DNA of 64,000 nucleotides, taken from contig LLEY01000249.1 in NCBI GenBank assembly GCA_001414485.1, positions 1 to 64,000 of the forward strand, read 5' to 3'. This document shows, piece by piece, positions 36,201 to 48,485 of the stretch; within the stretch, counting starts at the first letter, position 1; each line of letters begins with the position of its first letter. The translations under genes were made by a program, and so were the position numbers. The stretch is from Calycina herbarum. Its lineage: Eukaryota; Ascomycota; Leotiomycetes; Helotiales; Pezizellaceae. Under the pieces are notes generated by a model. The model ran no database searches, was not told where the DNA came from, and saw only the letters and a list, made by a program, of their open reading frames with translations.

Positions 36201-36547
36201 GGTATTACACGTCAACAATCCTTTAAGTGTTTTAAAGATAAGGTCTATTTCATTTAAAAATTGTGGGTATCAAAGATCATTAACATAAGAGTGTCTCCTC
36301 CACCAGGCCAAAATCCCAAATGTCCTTTGTTTGATATACTGGTATTCAAATTCTCGTAAAGCTTCCGGAGCTACCCGATGAGGCTAGATTGTAAATAAGG
36401 GGTAGCCAGCTCTCTCCATTACAAGGACGAATCGACCGTCCGACCAAAAGGGTTATTAAGAAGGATTAAAAATTGAGTAAGCTCGAACCAAATTGTTCCC
36501 GCCTCTTTCCCGCAACATTCGCCTCCTGCTATTGATATAGGTTCCTC

Positions 36548-37730
36548 TTACAAGAGCATCATGGCGAGTAGACCGAAGATTCCTCCTGCTGCGACATTGA
36601 CTGCGTTGGATCCAAGAGGAGATGCACCACCGGTGAAAACAGCTCCCGGGACTCCAGCACCAGTTCCGGTTGCTAATGTAGCATTACCGTTGGCTCTGGC
36701 TCTTGTTGATGTCGGTGGGGCGCTGGTAACGGCAGCCGCAGCGGAAGTCTTCTTTGATTCGATGGCAGGTGTTGCGACGACGAGAGGGGTGCCCTTGACT
36801 GCTGATGCGGATATGACTGCTGGTGTCGCAACTGTAGTTCGAACGAGACTCAGCTGCGCGCTCGAAACCATGGTTTCGCCAGCCGAGATGATGATGGTAT
36901 GTGTCACCGTTTTCTCGCTGCAAACTGTGCAGATTTGGCAGGTGGTTTGTTGCGCAGCTGCGGCGGATGTGAGGTGGGTCATGACAGCACTCTCAATTGC
37001 CTTGGTTTTGGAGACTTCAACTGCTTGGGACTTGGTTTCCTGGACAACGGTGGTTCCCTTCTCGGCGGCTTTGGTGCTTTTCTCGCCTTCGTTCTTCTGA
37101 GTCTTGGTTTCGTGGAGCACTACAGAGGTAGATTTCTGGTTTCCATTATTCTTTGTCTTGCTGTCTTCATTGCTCTTGGTCATGGTGTTGTTCTTTTGCG
37201 AGCCCTATATTCAATTAGCACTAGTCACAGTAAGTCACGTGAGATGAAAATACCTCATTGCCATTCTTGGAGTTGTCGGAACCCTTGTTGTCTTTCGAGT
37301 TGTCATTGTTTGAATTGTAATCCTTGTTGTCCTTCGAGTTGTCATTGCTATTGTTGTCCTTGTTATTATTGTTGGTGTTGACTGAGATTTCCTCCACGAT
37401 GAGAACAAAAGTGTCGGACGCCTTCTTGGTGTTGGTCTGATTGATAATAATGATCACTGCCTCTTGCGCGGAGATTGACTTGTCTGGGGTCCATTTAAAA
37501 GATCCAGAGTTGTCAACTTGACTTGCAATGTTTGCAATGATGATCGTGGTATCCGTTGCGCCCTTTGGGCAAAGTTTGGCATCGACCTTTCCTCCCATCC
37601 CGGAATTGTCCCATTGAATTGTGTTCTCCTTTCCAATCGTCCATTGATCCCCGGATTTTGGGCTGCTGAAGGTGGCAGCAGCCAAGCTTGAGACGCCCAA
37701 CAAGAGAGCGGAAAGAGTTAAGTACTGCAT
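36548..37730 (-). CDS. Kre9/Knh1-like Ser/Thr-rich GPI-anchored wall protein
   Basis: Exons 37730-37254 and 37204-36548 give 377 aa. A signal peptide (MQYLTLSALLLGVSSLAAA) precedes one Kre9/Knh1 N-terminal-type domain (FSSPKSGDQWTIGKENTIQW through ASDTFVLIVEE, about residues 20-115). Then come an Asn/Asp/Lys repeat (NDNSKDNK units), a Lys/Thr/Glu-rich stretch, a Cys motif (CQICTVC) and a Ser/Thr/Ala-rich region. The end is hydrophobic (NVAAGGIFGLLAMMLL) with small residues before it, as expected for GPI attachment. Family members sit at the cell surface and are linked to beta-glucan assembly in yeast; a specific role here is not shown. Confidence 0.85.
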
Positions 37731-39321
37731 TTTCGATAGTGTTTATTTGAAGAAGTTGGTGATGAGGTATAAGTTGAAGAGAAGTTGACTGAGAAGCAAA
37801 AGATAAAAAATAGAATGTAATGCTGGCCTGCAGTAACGAATGAATACCAGTATACAATTAAAATCTAAAGGAATGTGTGGTTGGAAGAAGACCAGGTGAT
37901 CTGCAAAAGAAGGTCGGACAGACACATTAATACATAATTCAGCTCCCTACATAGGTGCCATGAGTCGGCGGCACTTACGGCGCAAGCTCGACGATAGGGA
38001 GTGAAACTTCACTTCAATCCACAAAACCATCATGTCCTTGACGAAACATCGTGACTCCCCGGGGGAAAACTGTTGAACAACGGGTGAAGAGTCTCGGAAT
38101 GCCGATCATCCAGTCCATCAACGTGATGTGCCAGGGACCAAAAATAAATGATGAGCCAGATCTCAGATTTCCCACCAAATCAAAGACCCCTCAAAGTTTC
38201 CTTTCGGCACGGATGTCACTTTTCCATGAATCAAGGAGGCTGTGCTAGACCCCTTCAATCTTCTGAAGGTTAAGCATAAACGCCCCCAGGGGCTACCCCG
38301 TGGTGATTATGATGAAAATGGAGGGGAAGTCTGGAAGATGGTCTGAAGATTACATGGGACGAATGAGAAAACGTAAAAAAATGGACACAAAAACCATCAA
38401 GTCGGTCAACTGAAAGGTCGGACGACTTGTGATCGCTGGCTTCAAACGCGAGCAGCCTCAAATCTGAAACTGGGCCAAAGTCGCGGACCCACGTCTGAAA
38501 ACAAAGATGAGATGAGAGAATGACATATAAGTTGAGCAACGCCAAGAGTTTGGATCCTCTGATTCTCGAGGTTCAGAGAAGATTGTTTGGATGTCGCAAG
38601 AGTCGGATCTCGAAGTTTTTGAGGTGTGGTCAAGTTGATTGTGGTTCAGACAAGAAGAAAACAGCACACGTGCCTCTTTCCTGCACGTGCAGACGACTCC
38701 GAGATCCGATTCCCGAGCTTCATCCAGAGTCATCCTTGCTCAGCTCATGTTTTCCCAAAGACCTTGCTTGCACTGAAAAGTTTATTTTCTAATTTAATGG
38801 AAACAGGAGATCATTCAAGATCCATATTTTTGCCGAGGTTTGTTTTGACATCAGCTCATACATCTTTGCCGGTATTCACCCAGTGGGCATGATCGGTCAG
38901 AAGGGAAATCTCTTTGGCTGGCTGTCAACACCATCATCCAAACCTTTCTTAGCATTAGCATGTTTATTTGCATCAACGGGCAGATGGAAGACCCCTTCTA
39001 CAGACTTTCCTCCCCATGTTGGGCAGTTGGGCTGTTACTTCTAAGAGCAATCAAGGGGACGAGTAAAGCATGAATCTAGTCTTCACGTCCCGGGGCGTTG
39101 AAAAATTGTTCTTTTCTGCATTGATGGCGGGCAGCATGTATTTCGAGCGAAGGAAGGGTATGTGAATGAAGAAGAAATATAGTCTGTTGAACATCGCTAA
39201 TATTCTTGTAGCCAGTCTCGAATACTCGGTTCATAGATATCCCACCTCGCATCCACCAAAGCCTTCAAGAACGACGTGAAATATGACTCCATCGATATTC
39301 CGAAATAACAACCGCACTTCA
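37731..39321. other. Intergenic region, nothing recognised
   Basis: This includes the upstream region of the GPI protein gene and the 3' flank of the second P450. Several frames on both strands at 38.0-38.9 kb overlap each other and lack domain features. Confidence 0.4.
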
Positions 39322-41039
39322 CTACACACTTTCAGTAAACTTAATCAACGGTCCCTCCTTCAAAGAAATGAACTGATCCGCAACCTTAAAAACCTGCTTC
39401 TCCTCATCACCATTAAAAATCCCCTCTCCCGCCTCACCACCCGATTCAAAATCAAAAAGAAACAAGACTCTGGCAAGCGACAGAGTAAGTTCTATGTATG
39501 CCATGTTTTTTCCAACACATGATCGCTGCCCAATGCTAAAAGCACAGAAAGCCGACTGAGCTTTGTCCACTTCAGCCCTGCTAACTCCTCTCTTCCTCCT
39601 CTCATCTGTATCGTCTTTGATGATCCAGCGTTCAGGCTTGTAAATAAATGGTTCGGGGTAGTATTCGGTGTTGTGCATGATTGCCCAGTGTCCAACACTG
39701 ACATCGATACCAGCAGGTATATGATGGCCGTCAATCGTAGTCCCTCCACTTAGGACTTCTCTTGGCATTGCTCCTGGGGCTGGGGGTGCAATACGTAGAG
39801 TCTCCTCGATGCATGCTCGGAGATAGACACAGTTGTTTAACTTTGGTCCGGTTTTGATATCCTCAACATTCTCAAATTCCTTTCGAACTTCATTTCGCAC
39901 AATAGCGCGCACCTCCGGGTAGCGAGCGAGGTAGAAGAAAGTCGCAGCCAAAGTTGTCGAAGCCGTGTCGGAACCTGCGATGATAAAAGCTGTCGCCTCT
40001 CCCCACAGTTCCTGCATAGTCAATTTCTCACCCGTCTCAGGGTCTTTCCCCCGAATCAGATAGTGGAAGAAGTCCTTCTTGTCACTTGCCTCCCCCAACT
40101 TGCTTCTCTCCGTCGCTTGCACCAAAGCGTACTGTGAAAACTCCTCTTTCCGCTGGCCATGATTGCCCTTGAGGAGAAGATTGGAAATACCGGTCTTGTG
40201 TAGACATACCATGCTGCCGCTGAGATGAGAAGCAATAGTTGCACTTTCCATCAACCCATCAACCCCACGATTTTCCCCACCAAGCATGTTGAAAGATTTT
40301 CCAAAGGCAAGTTCCCCCATCACATCGAACGAAAGATAAATAGACAGGTCGGCCTGTTATAAGAGTTAGTCCATGAACATCTTAAGAATGCATCCTCAAT
40401 AGACTCATCGTACCATATTCAATGTTTCCTTTGCCCCCTTTTCTTTCAGTATAGTACACAATTTCCGGATGTTATCCAAGATCGAGCCTTCCATTGACTT
40501 GATAGCGCGTTCAGAAAATGCAGGTGCAATCATACGACGCTTCTTCGCATGCGACTTTTTATTGATCGTATTGAACATATTTGATACATCTCTCACAAAC
40601 GCTTTGTAGTAACTCGCTTTTTGAACATTGGCTTTCGGGCCATAGATATCAGTCAAAGATTTCGCAGTATTGAAAGAAAGTTGGTTTGGGCCATATCGAT
40701 ATACGGGTCCTATTATTATAGTTACATGTTGAAGTTGGCTTGTAGAAAAGGGTACGCTACTTACCATATTTGTCATGGCATTTCAAAAAGTTCATGTGCC
40801 GTTCCCCTTTCCATGACCAACAAATATTATCTATATCTGAGATCTTTGCTAGAAAGGGGCCAGGATACTTGGCAAGAGGATGGAAAGTCAATCGATAGAC
40901 AACGATAGATATGCCCTGAGACTTAGATTAGCTTACTTCAACATAAGGTTGGGAGTCTTCGTACATAAAATGCTAATGCAAAGAATCCCGTGACGACTGC
41001 CGACGGGATAGAAGGAACTTCGAATGGTACTGACGGCAT
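39322..41039 (-). CDS. Cytochrome P450 monooxygenase (four exons)
   Basis: Exons 41039-40965, 40915-40765, 40709-40414, 40353-39322 give 517 aa. The N-terminus is hydrophobic, followed by HPLAKYPGPFLAKISD. The I-helix is AGSDTAST (about 300-307), ExxR is ETLR (358-361), the PERF-like motif is YKPERW, and the heme loop FSIGQRSCVG has ligand Cys453. KKRRMIAPAFSERAIKSME and the overall layout fit the broad group of fungal P450s annotated as benzoate 4-monooxygenase- or sterigmatocystin-pathway-like; substrate unknown. All introns are GT-AG. No other pathway gene is adjacent, and the enzyme appears intact. Confidence 0.9.
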
Positions 41040-43448
41040 TTCGACGATTGAGAAATGCTGTGATGTAAGTGCAGTAATAGAATGCGATACTACAACAAGA
41101 AAAGTTAGAGAGAAGAGCCCGAGTTAAGTATTTTGATATCGACCCTGATTTGCTTCAATTGACGCATCTTGAGCACAGCATGCAAAGAACTAGGGCATTA
41201 TTGACACATGATGTGGTAGTCGAATGGATGATAACAGTCCGAACACCGAAGCTAGCACAGTGGTGGTGGGTAGTCACATACATTGCTTTGAATTTGAAAA
41301 GTGTTGATTGGATTGTTGATGGTTGATAATCCGAGGGGCTAAACGAGGGGTTGAGTCCCCAGTCATTAGAAATGCAACTAAGCAACCTTGTAACATGATT
41401 TGACATGGGTATATCGTTCTGGGCTGTACGAGAGACCCCGGATCTGGAAAAAGAAAAGGCAGAGCGTCCGAATACATGTACATCTTGACAGATATATGAG
41501 AGATTCAGAAATAAATCAGGGTATTTGTTTCCTTGATCAATGCAGTAACTGAGAGCAAATGCTAAAATAGAGGGATGGAAGCATAAGTTCTATCCTGAGC
41601 TAAAATTCGCTTTCTCGGTTCATAGAAGCACGTTTACTCATCAATGACCTGCGAAGTTAAACAAAAGAAATGTGGATAAATCTGTCAGTGCAACAAAACA
41701 TGCGAAGTTACTAAACCAGATGCCACACCGTCTCGATACTCAATGGCGATTGGCTTAATACCGCGGTCTCTATGCCAATTGGCCTACACTGCGGCTCGGT
41801 ACGACCCGTAAAATCAAGATATCATGATAACTTGCTCGCAAGTATCGACTTTTTTGGTTTCGCGATTGAGATGCAATGTAACAATATAATGAGCCGGGAA
41901 GTGCGACTCGACGCAGCAGGCCAAGGCACTCCCCAGCCCACTTAACAGGAATTCTCCAGTACGAAAACTTGCAGCACAGCTTGACAGAGCTTTGAAATGC
42001 AACCTAATGGTGGACATGGCCCTCTAATTCGGAGGTCTTCGGTGGAGAAATGCATTAGAAAAAGGCCAGGTGATGTGAACGATCGTGGATGTAACCCACT
42101 TGTGGCATAATATGCATCTCCATTGGCATAGCTCGAATTCATCCACTCCAATCAAGACTCTGGTACATGAGAGACGTGGATTTTGAATGTTGATGAAGGA
42201 TTGATGATCGGAGGTCGGACCACATTCGAATCCGAGACCTCTTTTATACGAGCCTAACCTAGTTCAGTGAAGCGCATATGGATTAATGTTCTTCCTCCCC
42301 CAGCCTTTCTTTTTTCGACTTTCTTCAGCCCTCCCATTACTTCTATCAATTATCAATTGCGTACTGTCTCCAACAATGTTTTGTTGTTTGCTCATAAAGA
42401 TCTGAGTTCAAAATTTGCTCATCTTGAGCTCGATTTCTGATCCCAAGGTGCTAAAACATCGAATCCGGGAAAGATACCTGCTGGGATTTCCCGAATGCTA
42501 TTGGGAGGGAGCCTTAGACCTCCACGGTCGAAGTCTAGGCAGGCGCGGTTGAGTCGAAATGTTAGCGAGCTTGAGAGGTCGTTCCTTCCCTAACTTCGTG
42601 GTCCACCCTCCACCCAACGACGATGACAACACACAAGGGCAAAGTCGCTCCTTCCCTCTCGACCTTGGATATGGCGCTACCACTACGACAGCAAAAGGGG
42701 AAGGAAAGACTCTATCCATCCATATAGGTAGTATAACACCTCACCTCCCCGGCCGCGCTCCACCCTCTCTTTATACATGATTCCTTGTCGTCGAATCCAT
42801 CACGTGGAACCAAGCGATGCTTTCATCAACTCATCAATCCATCATCGATCGTTTTTACTTTTGATGTGTGGAATTGGCAGTGGTTCTCATCCGTTCTCTA
42901 TTACGATATATTGCTCTTTTGGGCAAGCTTTACTCCGTGATCATGCTGCCCCCCTTCACGATGGACAATAAAAGCGGCAGTAAATACTTCAGGCTCGTCC
43001 CTGCCTACCTGTCTCGTTGTTCCAACTCTCTCGGGTAAGTCGAGGTAATTAATCTAGTTCATTTAGAACGATCAAGTTCAATCAGCCTAACTGCCTAGGT
43101 CAATATTGTGGATTGTGTTGTAGGGTTGGGACAACTAGAATATAAGCGCCGTCGAATCTAGGTGTCGAAAAGTTCTTGATTGGACTTCTGAACCATATCA
43201 CTCATCCCCACAATTGCATTATAAGCACTTGAATCACAGTTCAATCTTGCAGTCCCCTTTCAGTTCCGAATCTCTATTTGGGTATATATCTATATGTCTA
43301 TCTTGTATATTACACCATCATCGACCAGAACTCCAAAAGATCGCTAATTTTTCACCACCGCATTACTCCTCGCACGTTCAAAGCAACTCATTGTTCCTCC
43401 CTTATCACAACTTTATATTTGCACCTTCAGATTCGTCCCTCAGAAGCC
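41040..43448. other. 2.4-kb intergenic region
   Basis: Apart from the dispersed repeat at 42575-42800 I see nothing. A TTCGAATCC string near 42228 looks like a tRNA B box but no cloverleaf can be drawn around it. Confidence 0.45.
42575..42800. repeat. Dispersed repeat copy 2 (related to 33541-33790)
   Basis: It shares GAGGTCGTTCCTTCCCT exactly with 33541-33557, plus the downstream block order TCG-TCCTTCCC, GGGGAAGG, GTATAAC and TATACATGAT-CTTGTCGTCGAA. Neither copy lies in a gene. Confidence 0.55.
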
Positions 43449-44389
43449 TTAGTGGGCAGCAGCACCGCTCAAGTTATCGTGCCCAGGGGCAGATTGCGTG
43501 TTTCTCGAGTTGAACTTGAGTACCTTCTTCACTTCGTTGAAAGTAAGAACATCGATGGTGATTGGTTCAGTGCTGACGATCCATTCGATACCCTCAGTAC
43601 AAGGAGGAGTAGTGAGAGATCCAGAGTACCTATCAAATCATCAGGTTTCATTCAGTCTGGTCTGGTCAGCGAGCTCATTTTTGAGTTACGTACTGGAAGA
43701 CATCATGCTTCGCAAAATCCTTGGTGATAGAACTCAAATCAAGGCGTGGGAGAGTAGACTTGGCATCCGTAACAGCGACTTGCTTGATCTTCCCCAACAC
43801 AGCATCAATAAGTGGGTGGTTACCACAACCAATCTCAATCACATATCCCACAACAGCAAGTTTACCATCTATTCCCATGCATCAGTTTTATATCCCCATC
43901 CCACGATCGAGGATAGAACATACCTGCAGATTTATGAACGAAATGCACTTCCATAGGAAAGAACACCCCCTCAATCCTATGCTCGGACGGAACATGGAAA
44001 TGAAATTGCGCTAAATCATAAGTCGTATTCGCGAAGGTAAGAGTGTTTGCCGCGCTGTCACTTCCCACTACACCATCAACTTGTACTTGTGCTGTATGAT
44101 GTATATTCAAGAAGGGGACGTTCTTCATCTTGGTATATTTCAAGACATAATCGCTAGAAGAAACCGTCCTTGTTGAATGGGAATCGATATCGATGGGAGT
44201 TTGGTGTCTGCCTTCTCCACAGGCTTTGTTGGCGACGTGATCCATAGAGTACCACATTAAAGGGCCATCTTCAGGGCCGTATCCCCATTCTGCGCCAACT
44301 CCTGAACGTTTCTGGAGATCCGAGATCTCGGTGCATGCGTGTGCTGTGAATGCCAAAATGGAGGCGATTATTGGTAAAGAGAACAACAT
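43449..44389 (-). CDS. Secreted alpha-carbonic anhydrase
   Basis: Exons 44389-43924, 43868-43694, 43629-43449 give 273 aa. The signal peptide is MLFSLPIIASILAFTAHA. The family core is QFHFHVPSEHRIEG and MEVHFVHKSADG: zinc ligands His130, His132 and His149. Near the C-terminus, YSGSLTTPPCTEGIEW is the conserved active-site strand. It interconverts CO2 and bicarbonate outside the cell, likely for pH or carbon supply. The first in-frame ATG giving a signal peptide was chosen at 44389. Two GT-AG introns interrupt the frame (55 bp and 64 bp). Confidence 0.93.
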
Positions 44390-46163
44390 AATGAATGACT
44401 GCAATTAGTTTGGTTGTTTAGATGAAATGAAATGATAGGAAAAAGGAGAAGAAATGAGAATAACAAGTAAGAAAATGTCGATAGGAAATCTAGATGCCCT
44501 CCAATATCAGGGTCCTTCTCCCTCTTAAATCCATCCATTTCCCGGGAAATTGTGAAGAAACAAAGAAGATACCCGTAGGAAGAAGCACCCCAGATCCCAA
44601 AAACAAAGATCTCACTGTTGCTATTCCGAGGAGCCAGCCTACAAAATACCAATAACACGGCCACATCTCACGAAAGAGCCCCAAAGCCAAGACTCCGTAC
44701 ATGTACTCTCATTTCCATCATCGCGGCCACAAAATCCTTTTCTTAGAAACAAAAACCAAGGGGCGCTGAATGATGATTTACCTCACCGATAATGGCGAAG
44801 TTTACGTGGTATTCTGACCGCCAAGTACGCGCACCCTGTAGATTTCCACCAATACGACGATACCAAATGAGGTTCGCCAAGACATAATCAGCTTTCCAAC
44901 TTCCCTCTCACTTCACGATAAATCCTGTCATTTCCATGAAGATTCAATGACAGTCAGTGGGATGATGAAATCAAACCTGAATAGGCTTCCAAAACCAAAG
45001 TTTCTTTCAATAACTTTACCACCCAATACCCATGAGACAGTGGGGTTGAGCTCCCCAAGCGGGAAAATCCCATACGATCATTGATACCCCGCGGACAAAC
45101 CCTCCCATCTCTTTCCAAAAAAGGAAAATGCTGTATTCTCTCATAAGTCATTCAAAGCCACGAATCGAATTCGTGTTGGTGTTACGTTTTATCATGATAA
45201 TACGTTGGTTCTTTTGTAAAATTATTGTGGCTGAGGGAGTGTGAAGGAAGCATGGCATGGGATTCGAAATGCTGACAACGATGCGTATTGCGTATTAAAT
45301 CCCCCATGAATGGCTTCCTCGAGAGATTTTTTTGAGGTTGGAAGACGTGTAAAGCCAACCATCCCAATTATTCTACTTTCTTTCAAAACCTAACTCGCAA
45401 GTCTGAAATATCAATCAAAAGTTTCATTTACGGAAGGCTAATAAATTGAAATCACAAAAGAGGAAAAGATTTATTACATCCCAATTCTCTTCTTGCTGGT
45501 ATACTTTATTCACCAATTAAACAATTGACTAATCACATTACTACTTTAGACTACCTAGCAGTAAGTCTAGTAATTATAACTATTAAAATACATTATTCGA
45601 GAGTGTAAGGTTAATTAAGTGAAATAGACAAAGTTCACAAGATTGTTAATTTGTTAAAAGTAGAGAGTACTCAATAGATACTTAGGATAACTAGATAATA
45701 TTTATTTATTGTAAGTATCCTAGATTTCAAATAATAGAGATAATAGAGAGTTTAAAACTAAGTTAAGGATTTGTAGCAAAATTAGTCTGCGCCGAGACAG
45801 AATTTGTCAATTCTTATAATTAGTGAAAAAAGCATAACAGTTCCCATTTCATGACCGACAAAGCGTAACATACCTACTATTCTCTGGAATTCCGAGCAAA
45901 ACTGAAGAAAATCAATCCAAAACGACTAGAAGAATGAGACTAGCAACCCCCCCCCAAGAAATGCACGCCTCCATTCAACTCTCCAACTCTCCCATTCCTC
46001 TCCCAATTCAACCACCTCTTCACACTCGAAAAGTATAGTGTCTTCCATCCCGAAACCCTTACACCATCTCGTAGGTTCGTAAACATATCACCAGAAGACC
46101 GTAGGTAGCTAGGCTCACGATAGGCAGCAAAAGCAGTAAAAGAAATTCCAGATTCGTACAGTC
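44390..46163. other. Intergenic region with an AT-rich stretch
   Basis: No gene is supported. Positions 45480-45850 are AT-rich with short TAGGATA/TATCCTA inverted elements near 45680-45725, possibly an old repeat. The frame at 45940-46185 is the F-box gene's 3' flank in another phase. Confidence 0.4.
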
Positions 46164-48485
46164 TTACATTGGGGGCATCGACCAAGCGAACGATCCTCTC
46201 ATCTCACCCCAGCACTTCCAGCTACCCTCCCATCCAAATGTGCGTTCAAGAAACCGATCGGGCAGGGATCGTCTCTCATATCGCGGTGGCCAACCTTCCT
46301 CTGTAAAAGTAGTGGCAACTCTCGCGTCTCCAACCCCCTTCACGCTCATCTGATATTGTCCGACATACATCCAATTGAGCTTTGGCATGGCCTTGGCGTA
46401 TATATTTGCTTCTTCAATCATTCGCTCACGGTGCTGCTTCTCAAACAAGAGGTCGTATCGCTTCACGTCTCCAATATCAAGAGCACTGAGGAAATCCATG
46501 CCCGGCCACTTGGAATCGTAATAATTGAAGTCAGTCGAGTCGACCACCGAGCCGAAATCGTTGTGTATGGGTCGATATGTATCGTTGATAATGGCGAGGA
46601 TCCGGAGATGGCGTAGGTTGCAAAGATGAGCTCTCAAAGAAGCGTGGTCAACATGCCACTCGGGTCGCTCCCGATAGCTGGGCCACATAGGATCTGGAGA
46701 TAGTGTAGGTGGTGCAGAGCTCCCAGAAAGACATAGTTGTTCGAGGCTGGCGATTTTGGAAATGGTTTCGAACGCGGAATCTGGCACCTTGCTTCCCATC
46801 GAACCCAGTCGCAAAGAGGTCAAATTTGTAAACAGGTTTACCAGTACAGGCAAAACCGTTCCGAGAAACTCATTCGAGGCTTGACCTGCAAAGGATAGTT
46901 TCGTGATTTGACTATTCTCTTTCAAGAATGGAACAAGAAGACTGTGTGTAGGAGTATAACTGGCCCAAATCATTTCTCTCAGGGTATCCATGGAGCCACG
47001 TTTCAACAGAGCGCGCATTGCATCATTAGTTCCAGTGGGAGTAGGCCGCACAACCAGAGCCGCGAGAGGAGCATCGAACAAAGCACTCAAGGGCAAATTA
47101 TCACCTCCAGCGACAACGAGATCCAGGTGGCGAAGCTTTGGGAAGGACAAATCGCTGCTGTCGAAACTGCCCTGACAATAAGACATCCAGAATAGAGTTT
47201 CAAGTGTCGAGGCACACAAGGAAAGCATGCTTGCATTCGGGGCGATTGTTCGGGTATTGTCGATGGGCCAATTGCCGGGAGCGAGAATTAAAGTTCGTAA
47301 TGGCCATCGCTGAATACCAGACACAGTGAATAGAAATTCGGTGACCTTGAAGTGCTTGGCATTTGAGGCAGCAAAGGATGTGAGCATTGCCTGGTCGATA
47401 GTAGAATTGCCTTCTCCCCACTACAACAAATTAGCATATGTCAATCTCGTAGGTGTCAAGAGCAGCGTGTAATGATAGAACCTACTGCAGACCACTAGGA
47501 ATAGGAAGAATGGGAGTCCAAAAGAGGAAGGAAGGTATAAGAGAGTCAGGATTTTCTTTGGTTACACGGAAATGTTCAAAATGTCGAGAACAATTATAGC
47601 CATTCTCCAAGAACGTTTAAAAAACTTGGGAAACGGATTTCTCAGATCTCCTAAATGCTCTCGTACAATATGATGAAATTGTGCAAGGGTTTCTAGGGCA
47701 ATGTATTGAGGGGAGAGTAAAGCTCGGGGTACTTACATTAATTACCTCCAAATGTGGAAGTGCTAAGCCGCCACTTAGAATCGTCTTAATCAAATCGCGG
47801 TAGCTGTTCGTGACTCGCTCTTCAAAGCCAGATAAATCGAAGCGGGCCTCAACACTGGACATTGCCTCATTTTGACCAGGGTGACGCGAATGGGTCAGTT
47901 GTTGATCTAGCACAAACGTGGTTCTTCTGATACACGAGCCCAAAGTGTAGCGACTGTTAGTCGTATCCGTGGAGGGTTGGAGGTCGAGGTGTTCTTGGTG
48001 TAGTAACTTAAGTATGGCCCAAGTATTCTTGTTGTAACTAAGATGGATACTAGCGAATTGACGAGAGCGGGCAAGTTGTTGGCACTAGAAGAAGGGGCGT
48101 TAGTTAGGCCATCTAGGAAAGCCTCGGTGGTATGTTCTCTTAATTTGGGAACGATGCACTTAAGAGCAGGCGATAAAGAGCAGAGGTGGGGTGAGACAAC
48201 ATAGAAGAGTCCATTACTTACGTCGCTGTTGACAAGCGCGACATTCTTCAGGCACGACGATGGGACTTGCTCAACGATAAGAGTCAAGACCTCAAGTGGG
48301 AATTGAAATAGGGGTGCTGTTGATCTGAACGACTGGCCATTCATGACAAGCTCCAATGACAAGGGGATGGGAGGATAGGGTTGAGGCCGGCCGGTACAGT
48401 AGTAGTCACCGGGGGACCAGCCATCATCGTCTGCCGTGAGGTCAACGATATGGTTGAAATGATGCGCGATCGCCATCGTGTTCAT
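46164..48485 (-). CDS. F-box domain protein
   Basis: Exons 48485-48222, 48084-47737 and 47420-46164 give 622 aa. The F-box lies at about residues 54-90 (FPLEVLTLIVEQVP, then NVALVNSD, then CQQLARSRQFASIHL across the first intron). The rest is a long leucine-containing region with irregular repeats (LRHLDLV, LTSLRLGSMG, LEQLCLSGS, LRHLRILAII) resembling the substrate-recognition parts of fungal F-box proteins. Such proteins connect to Skp1-cullin ubiquitin ligases. The introns are unusually long for this window (137 and 316 bp), and the second could hide a small extra exon. Target unknown. Confidence 0.75.

Larger units (their letters stand above)
33259..36547. other. Gene-poor 3.3-kb region with small dispersed repeats
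   Basis: I support no gene here. It contains three structured pieces listed separately: a 250-bp segment related to one at 42.6 kb, a fold-back-like segment at 34.65-34.91 kb, and an AT-rich repeat block at 35.7-36.2 kb. The frame at 35935-36288 is made of that repeat and is not considered a gene. Confidence 0.5.

Noticed and set aside
35935..36288. 117-codon plus-strand frame
   Set aside because: Built from the dispersed AT-rich repeat; no homology recognised.
36561..37100. 179-codon plus-strand frame, long for this region
   Set aside because: Exactly antisense to the Ser/Thr/Ala-rich part of the GPI protein gene; the minus strand has signal peptide, domain and intron support.
40190..40240. 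Possible extra GTATGT intron donor inside the second P450
   Set aside because: The uninterrupted reading keeps a continuous frame and normal P450 length; no acceptor improves the alignment.
42205..42260. TTCGAATCC string resembling a tRNA B box
   Set aside because: No A box at proper spacing and no acceptor stem can be paired.
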